Of a stretch of 64,000 nucleotides of DNA, positions 59,448-64,000 are shown one piece after another; the stretch's first letter is position 1; each line of letters begins with the position of its first letter. This DNA is from Leishmania martiniquensis (taxonomy: Eukaryota; Euglenozoa; Kinetoplastea; Trypanosomatida; Trypanosomatidae). The DNA is taken from positions 124,001-188,000 of the forward strand of contig NC_090165.1 in NCBI RefSeq assembly GCF_017916325.1, written 5' to 3'. Under the pieces are notes generated by a model. It was not told the origin of the DNA and ran no database searches. It saw nothing but the letters and a program-made list of their open reading frames with translations. Both the position numbers and the translations under genes were made by a program.

Positions 59448-61022
59448 TTAATACGTCTGTGCGGGCATGAGTGTGATGCCTCCCTCGTCATCCATCATCG
59501 CCTCTCGGCTCGTGCTAGCAAAGCCATGCTCGTCAACGAGCTCCGTCATCAAGCCAGCGTTGTTGTAGTAGCCTGCCGTAACGTGCGGGCCCTTTAAGCG
59601 CAGGTTCCCGCGCGTGCCGGCCGCCAGTACCTTGGCATCGCTGGTGCCACGGTCGCCCACTACCTTGGCCTCTATGTGGGGAACCATGCACGGCGAGGCC
59701 TTTTTCAGCGTGCGCCACGTCAGCATGTAGGACGACTCGATGGGGCCGCGGAAGACGTACACATCATCCAGACCGAGGGCCTTCGCTAGCTTCCTGAGGT
59801 ACTCCTCCGACACGGGGGCCTCGATGCCGTCTTCGAAGAGTACGACGGAGTGGAGGTGCTCAAACTGGTCTGCGTCGAAGTTGCCAGCGTGCTTCAGGAT
59901 GAGGTCGAAGTCCGCCTTACGGCCGAGCAGCGTCTCAACCTCCTCTACGCACAGCTTCTCAATGCCGTTGATGGCGTGGTCATCAGTGAACATGTCGGAA
60001 TGGATGTGTACAAGCACCGCACCGGAGGTGAGGGCCGCATACGGGGCGACGATGGCACCGATCGGGTCCGTGTGGTGGTTCGGCATCACGCCAAATCGCG
60101 TCTCGGCCTTGAACCGCATGATCTGGCTGAAGAGGAAGCCGGCATTCACGCAGTTGCGGTGAGAGTAGGTGATGTGCAGCTTGTCCTCCATAGCCGGGCT
60201 GGGGTCCTCCAGTGCCAGCACTGGATCGTCGGGGTGCAGTAGCGCCGACAGGCGGCGCAGTCGCTGCTCGTAGTACGAGAAGGGGCCCCACACCAGTATC
60301 TTCCGCATTGGCGTCACGCCTAGCAAGTTCATGTTGTGGTCCGTGATGATGACCTTCTTGAGATAGTAAAACTCCTGCGAGTGCACCCACTGAAACTTTT
60401 GACCTGGGTAAGAGAGGCCTAGCTCCGGGATGACGTTGTATATGGTGTCCCAGAAGTGCATGTTGCGCTCCACTAGCTCGCCTTGCTTCATCTCCGGCAC
60501 GTTGATCCACTCGCGGGCCACGAGATGGCGAGGCTGAAACTCATTCAGATAGAAGCGCAGCTTGTCTGCGCTGATAGCGTCGTGGGGAACGACGCACAGG
60601 AGCGCGCCAACTTTCGCGCACGCGAGCTGCAGCACGAAGGTCTCACAGTTGCACGGCTGAATCGCAAGAACGCGGTCACCTGGTCGCACGCCCGTCTGCA
60701 GTAGACCGTGCGCGAGAGCCTCGCTGTTCTTGCGAATGTCGGCAAAAGCCCATCGAACTGCCTGGTGCTCGATGCGGAGGAAGTCTTTGTAGTACATCTT
60801 ACGAGACTGGATGTTGACGTAGTAGCCGATCAGCTGATCCAGCACCGGAGTCTCAGACGTCCCCTTTACCTCTGAGTAGGCAGGCATGTAGGGCCCTGAT
60901 GACGCAGCGGTGGCAGCCACGGAGGCCGACTTAGGGATGGTGCCTGAGGACGTCACACCGTGGTTAAAGCGCATGGCACCGGAGGCGCTTGCCGCCAGCG
61001 GAAGAGCAACCCGGCGGAGCAT
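59448..61022 (-). CDS. Degenerate AMP-binding (acyl-CoA synthetase-like) protein, probably mitochondrial
   Basis: A 524-aa relative of the ANL adenylating enzymes. The N-terminus (MLRRVALPLAASASGAMRFNHG) looks like a mitochondrial presequence. The fold is evident from FADIRKNSEALAHGLLQTGVRPGDRVLA, CNCETFVLQLACAKVGALLCVV, a late GNLRLKGPHVTAGYYNNAG and other family segments. The ATP-binding loop, normally T-S-G-T-T-G-x-P-K-G, is replaced by ITYSHRNCVNAG. The Y-G-x-T-E motif is FRGPIESS. The T-G-D aspartate of motif III is lost (STSREAM). The protein stops where the C-terminal domain with the catalytic Lys would begin. It is therefore probably a pseudoenzyme, conserved as a reading frame with no internal stop. 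The start is the only early ATG. Confidence 0.85.
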   Translation of the reverse strand: MLRRVALPLAASASGAMRFNHGVTSSGTIPKSASVAATAASSGPYMPAYSEVKGTSETPVLDQLIGYYVNIQSRKMYYKDFLRIEHQAVRWAFADIRKNSEALAHGLLQTGVRPGDRVLAIQPCNCETFVLQLACAKVGALLCVVPHDAISADKLRFYLNEFQPRHLVAREWINVPEMKQGELVERNMHFWDTIYNVIPELGLSYPGQKFQWVHSQEFYYLKKVIITDHNMNLLGVTPMRKILVWGPFSYYEQRLRRLSALLHPDDPVLALEDPSPAMEDKLHITYSHRNCVNAGFLFSQIMRFKAETRFGVMPNHHTDPIGAIVAPYAALTSGAVLVHIHSDMFTDDHAINGIEKLCVEEVETLLGRKADFDLILKHAGNFDADQFEHLHSVVLFEDGIEAPVSEEYLRKLAKALGLDDVYVFRGPIESSYMLTWRTLKKASPCMVPHIEAKVVGDRGTSDAKVLAAGTRGNLRLKGPHVTAGYYNNAGLMTELVDEHGFASTSREAMMDDEGGITLMPAQTY

Positions 61023-62237
61023 AGCTAAAGTATGAGCCGCTAAAAGAATTGGGGTCCGTCACTAAGGAAATGAAGGTGCTAAGGGGACGTACAAGAAGTC
61101 AGCCAACCCGGCAAGGGCAAGCCCATCACCCACTCGGCTGCTGGCGGGCGTAGTAGCAGCCGCAACCGCTCCTCTCCACAGCCCTCAGGTCCGCGTAGGC
61201 ACACGAACGCTGCAGGGCAAGGATCTGGGTGAGAAGAGCACCGAGCGTTCACGCAGGCAGGGCCTTTCCTGAGAGGAGGATGCCAAGCGCTGAGCCAGCT
61301 GGGGGCGGGTCGACTCTTCGACTAGCGATTGAGGAGGCGATAAAATGGACAGAAGGGAGAGCGGCGCACCTACGCGCATGCCCCTGGAAAGGGAAAGGAG
61401 AGGTATAGACGGACGTGGAAGGGAAGGGGAGGGAGGGGTAGACGATGGCTAGCGCTGCGTTTCCAGTGCCAAGCACCTCGCCCAACACGGTCAGAGGAAG
61501 AGCGGCAAAGAGTCGCAGCAGGCGGGGGCGGATACACAGCTGTAGGGCAAGATGGTGGCAAAGGTGGTGCCAGGGAAGAGCAGCGAGAAGGGCTGCCGCG
61601 CGTACATTGCTCACCAGGGCGCACAGAAATATATGCATACATATATATATATATGCTGCCTGCGCGTACACGACTTGCCTTTGTCCATGCACACAGGAGG
61701 GAACACAAAAGGAGATGTCACCTCCGCAGCTCACGAGGTGGAGAGAGGAGAATGACGCATAGGGAAGAAGGCGTCGCGAAGGTGCTCACGGAGAGCTGCA
61801 ACGATGGCCTCGGTCATCACCCCACCACCACGACCACCACCCTCGACGTAGGAGAAAGAGAACGGAAGTGTACACAGAGACTGCTGCTCGGCTGGTGTGG
61901 TACCGCTGCCGCGGCTGAAGAGGAGCGAAGAAGAGATATCGGCCGATACAGCAAAGTCCTCCAAAAGTCAACGCCCAAAGAAAGAGGAGGAAAGCGAAGA
62001 CAAACCTGCACAGCTTGGCGCGCTTATGTGCGAGCCTCCGTACGCACACCGACCTGCGCGTGCGGAAGCGAAGAAAAACAAGCGAGACGGAAGGGAGGAG
62101 AACTGTGAGGGAGTCTATCATCCCTGCGGTGGAATCAGCACCCGCAGGGCGAGGAACGGAGAAAGGCAGATAGCACAAGCACAAGCTGGCGCAGGCCACG
62201 CACCATGCCGCCTCGGGGTCGCTCGGGCTCTTGCCCT
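61023..62237. other. Intergenic region
   Basis: Leader of the AMP-binding gene with several CT/AG candidates near 61060, a TA-rich run at 61628-61655 and the BBS2 3' UTR. No coding frame was supported. Confidence 0.65.
61628..61655. repeat. TA microsatellite
   Basis: A TATATGCATACATATATATA-type run of about 28 bp between the AMP-binding and BBS2 genes. Confidence 0.9.
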
Positions 62238-64000
62238 CTACTCAGACCCGGTCCGGATAATCTCGAGCAGACTGTTCACCTGGTTCTCTTTCAGAGCGTT
62301 GCGGCAGCTGGCGATCAGCTGCGCGCGTGCCGCACCAATGCGGACCATCCCTGCCTGCTGGATGCACGTGTTCACCTCCTTCAAGGCCTGCTTGAGCTCC
62401 TCGTAGTTGCTGACTCGCTTCGCATTCTCACCGAGTAGCTCCTGATCAACGTCATACAGCGCCGCGTACGATTTCTTCATGGAGGCTATGTCGCCCAACA
62501 GCCGCGCGTCCTCGGCACGCCCGAGCAGCGCCTTCACGATGGTAGCTGCATCCGCCATGTCGGTCGTGAGCTTCATCCGCACCTCGTTGAGCTCCTCCAC
62601 CCTGGTGAGGATCGCACGTAGCCGCTCCAGCTCGAGGGGCATTTCGCACCGAACAGCCGCTGGGTCTGCCTTATCCTCAGCCCATTCGCCTTTCATGTCC
62701 TCCACGAAGGCACTGACAATCGCCGCACATGGCGCCAAGCGGTCCGACCGCAGCGTAATCGTGTTGAACGCCGCACCACACGCGGTACCGTTGTGCACCT
62801 CGATGCCGAAGCTGCTCCCATCACGGACGTGAATGAGCTCCAAGTGAAGCGCCGGATCAGTCGGCGTGTTGGTGTCAAACAAAGTAACGTCATCCGGTAC
62901 ACAGAAGGACCGCCGCAGCCACCCCTCAATCACGTTGAGGCAGAGTGACTCACGCCACTGCAGCAACACGCAGCCATTAGGCTGCTGATAGGCGACTGGA
63001 GGTCCCTGCCGCTGACGCAGCTGCTCTGGTGGAATCCTGTCGGGTAGCCGGTACATCACGAAGCGGGGAACATGGATGGTCACTTCATGTATGTGGTAGT
63101 TGTCGCTGAATGGCGAGCCTACAGCCACCGAGGCGCTGATGTCGAGCGGGACGTCCTCGGGGTGGGCAAAGCTGCACACGAGTGTGTCTCTGGGCTCCGC
63201 ATTCACAAAGCCTATCGTGTCTTGCTCTGCCGCAGTGGCCCACATCTCGCACTGCAGGAAACAGCTATGCACAACGATGTCGCCGCGCCTCGCCGCTTGC
63301 CCGGTCACCTCCACACGAACCTCCACCTCCTTCGTCGCAAGGTTGGCCGAGCAGCAACAGCGCACCTCTACGTCCGAATCGGGCATCGTCGCGCCCGCCT
63401 CTCCGGCGACTCGTCGAGTCAACTTTTGCTCGAGGCTGGCGAGCTGGGCAGTCAGCTGCTGCTTCTCGTGCACAAGCGCCTCTAAGACCTGTAGCTGCCG
63501 CACCTCCACGGCCTCCTCTTTGCGCGTCTCGAGCAGCGTCAATCCACGGACGGTGCCATCCACAGTGCAGATGACAGGCAGCGGCACACCATTCTGCCGG
63601 TAGTCTTCCGAAAGAACTGCCGCCACAGCGCTGGAGTAGGTGTCGCGGAAGAGAACGCTACCGCCTTTCTCGAGCCCGCCACCGCCAGCGCGATCTGTGC
63701 GCACCTCCACCCGCCCGTTGCTCCAGCCTATCACCAACTCTGCCACGCCGTCGCCGTCCACATCGCAGAAGGCGGCGGATACAGGCACTGACTTGCCCTT
63801 CACTCGCCACACACGCTCGCCGCGCTCGTATATGCCGACGGTTCCGTTCTCCAGCAAGTAAGCATACCGGCCGGCACAATCAGCCGCGGCAGCCTCCGCG
63901 TCTGGGGTCCTTGGCGGCTGCCACAGGGGTACGAGCTTCTGCACTCGGTCTACCTCGTGCATCGACGCGATGGCCTCCTCGCCATCGTACACGCGCACCT
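62238..64000 (-). CDS. BBS2: BBSome subunit BBS2 (5' end beyond window)
   Basis: 587 codons of BBS2 are present; the reading frame is open through the right edge and the true start lies outside. BBS2 is a core subunit of the BBSome, which moves membrane proteins in and out of cilia and flagella. Visible hallmarks are the beta-propeller segment RVYDGEEAIASMHEVDRV, YAYLLENGTVGIYERGERVWRVKGK, the DGDGVAELVIGWSNGRVEVR region, and the central VHEKQQLTAQLASLEQKL coil. Near the end come EVRMKLTTDMADAA, LLGRAEDARLLGDIASMKKSYAALYDVDQELL and the C-terminal IQQAGMVRIGAARAQLIASCRNAL. These follow human BBS2 from about residue 230 to its end, so the C-terminus is complete and intact. It is the first gene of the window in transcription order. 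Confidence 0.96.
   Translation of the reverse strand, partial: VRVYDGEEAIASMHEVDRVQKLVPLWQPPRTPDAEAAAADCAGRYAYLLENGTVGIYERGERVWRVKGKSVPVSAAFCDVDGDGVAELVIGWSNGRVEVRTDRAGGGGLEKGGSVLFRDTYSSAVAAVLSEDYRQNGVPLPVICTVDGTVRGLTLLETRKEEAVEVRQLQVLEALVHEKQQLTAQLASLEQKLTRRVAGEAGATMPDSDVEVRCCCSANLATKEVEVRVEVTGQAARRGDIVVHSCFLQCEMWATAAEQDTIGFVNAEPRDTLVCSFAHPEDVPLDISASVAVGSPFSDNYHIHEVTIHVPRFVMYRLPDRIPPEQLRQRQGPPVAYQQPNGCVLLQWRESLCLNVIEGWLRRSFCVPDDVTLFDTNTPTDPALHLELIHVRDGSSFGIEVHNGTACGAAFNTITLRSDRLAPCAAIVSAFVEDMKGEWAEDKADPAAVRCEMPLELERLRAILTRVEELNEVRMKLTTDMADAATIVKALLGRAEDARLLGDIASMKKSYAALYDVDQELLGENAKRVSNYEELKQALKEVNTCIQQAGMVRIGAARAQLIASCRNALKENQVNSLLEIIRTGSE

Overview
The window is nuclear DNA of a trypanosomatid, most likely of the Leishmania-like group (Leishmaniinae). 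The evidence is layout: 23 protein genes, none with a recognisable intron, all on the minus strand with a mean spacing near 2.8 kb. Nearly every gene is preceded on its coding strand by a polypyrimidine tract and an AG, the signature of spliced-leader trans-splicing. Intergenic DNA is rich in strand-asymmetric purine/pyrimidine runs and CA/TG/TA microsatellites. I see one polycistronic transcription unit read right to left, with no strand switch, tRNA or rRNA. From memory, the neighbouring pair eIF4E4 and aspartyl-tRNA synthetase corresponds to Leishmania major chromosome 30; I could not check this, and the species is undetermined.

Layout in transcription order (right to left): BBS2 (5' end outside the window); a degenerate AMP-binding protein; SF3B2/SAP145; an orphan coiled-coil protein; an LMBR1/LMBRD2-like membrane protein; CBP20; a fused ALG14-ALG13 enzyme; a NatB auxiliary subunit (NAA25-like); a 1139-aa leucine-rich-repeat protein; a 490-aa disordered protein with PP1-docking and SUMO-interacting motifs; a 711-aa coiled-coil protein; bystin; a 664-aa probable mitochondrial protein with five copies of a ~65-residue repeat; AspRS; eIF4E4; mitochondrial ribosome recycling factor; a QSOX-type sulfhydryl oxidase; a DAG-kinase-like lipid kinase; a Pfs2/WDR33 WD40 polyadenylation factor; a dolichyl-diphosphatase; an alpha/beta hydrolase; a single-pass membrane protein; and a PP2C phosphatase. 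The left 2.4 kb looks like 3' UTR or intergenic DNA.

Several products fall into common processes. RNA processing: CBP20, SF3B2 and Pfs2. Translation and ribosome production: eIF4E4, AspRS, bystin and RRF. ER glycan and disulfide chemistry: ALG14-ALG13, dolichyl-diphosphatase and QSOX. In trypanosomatids co-transcription does not imply co-regulation, so these are thematic groups, not operons. Start codons were set to the first in-frame ATG downstream of a plausible splice acceptor; several frames stay open further upstream without an ATG.

Most worth a second look: the five-repeat mitochondrial candidate, the AMP-binding protein that has lost its catalytic motifs and C-terminal domain, the 490-aa protein with its motif pair, a near-identical ~150-bp direct repeat at 18701-19333, and a 108-bp inverted-repeat element at 35524-35631.
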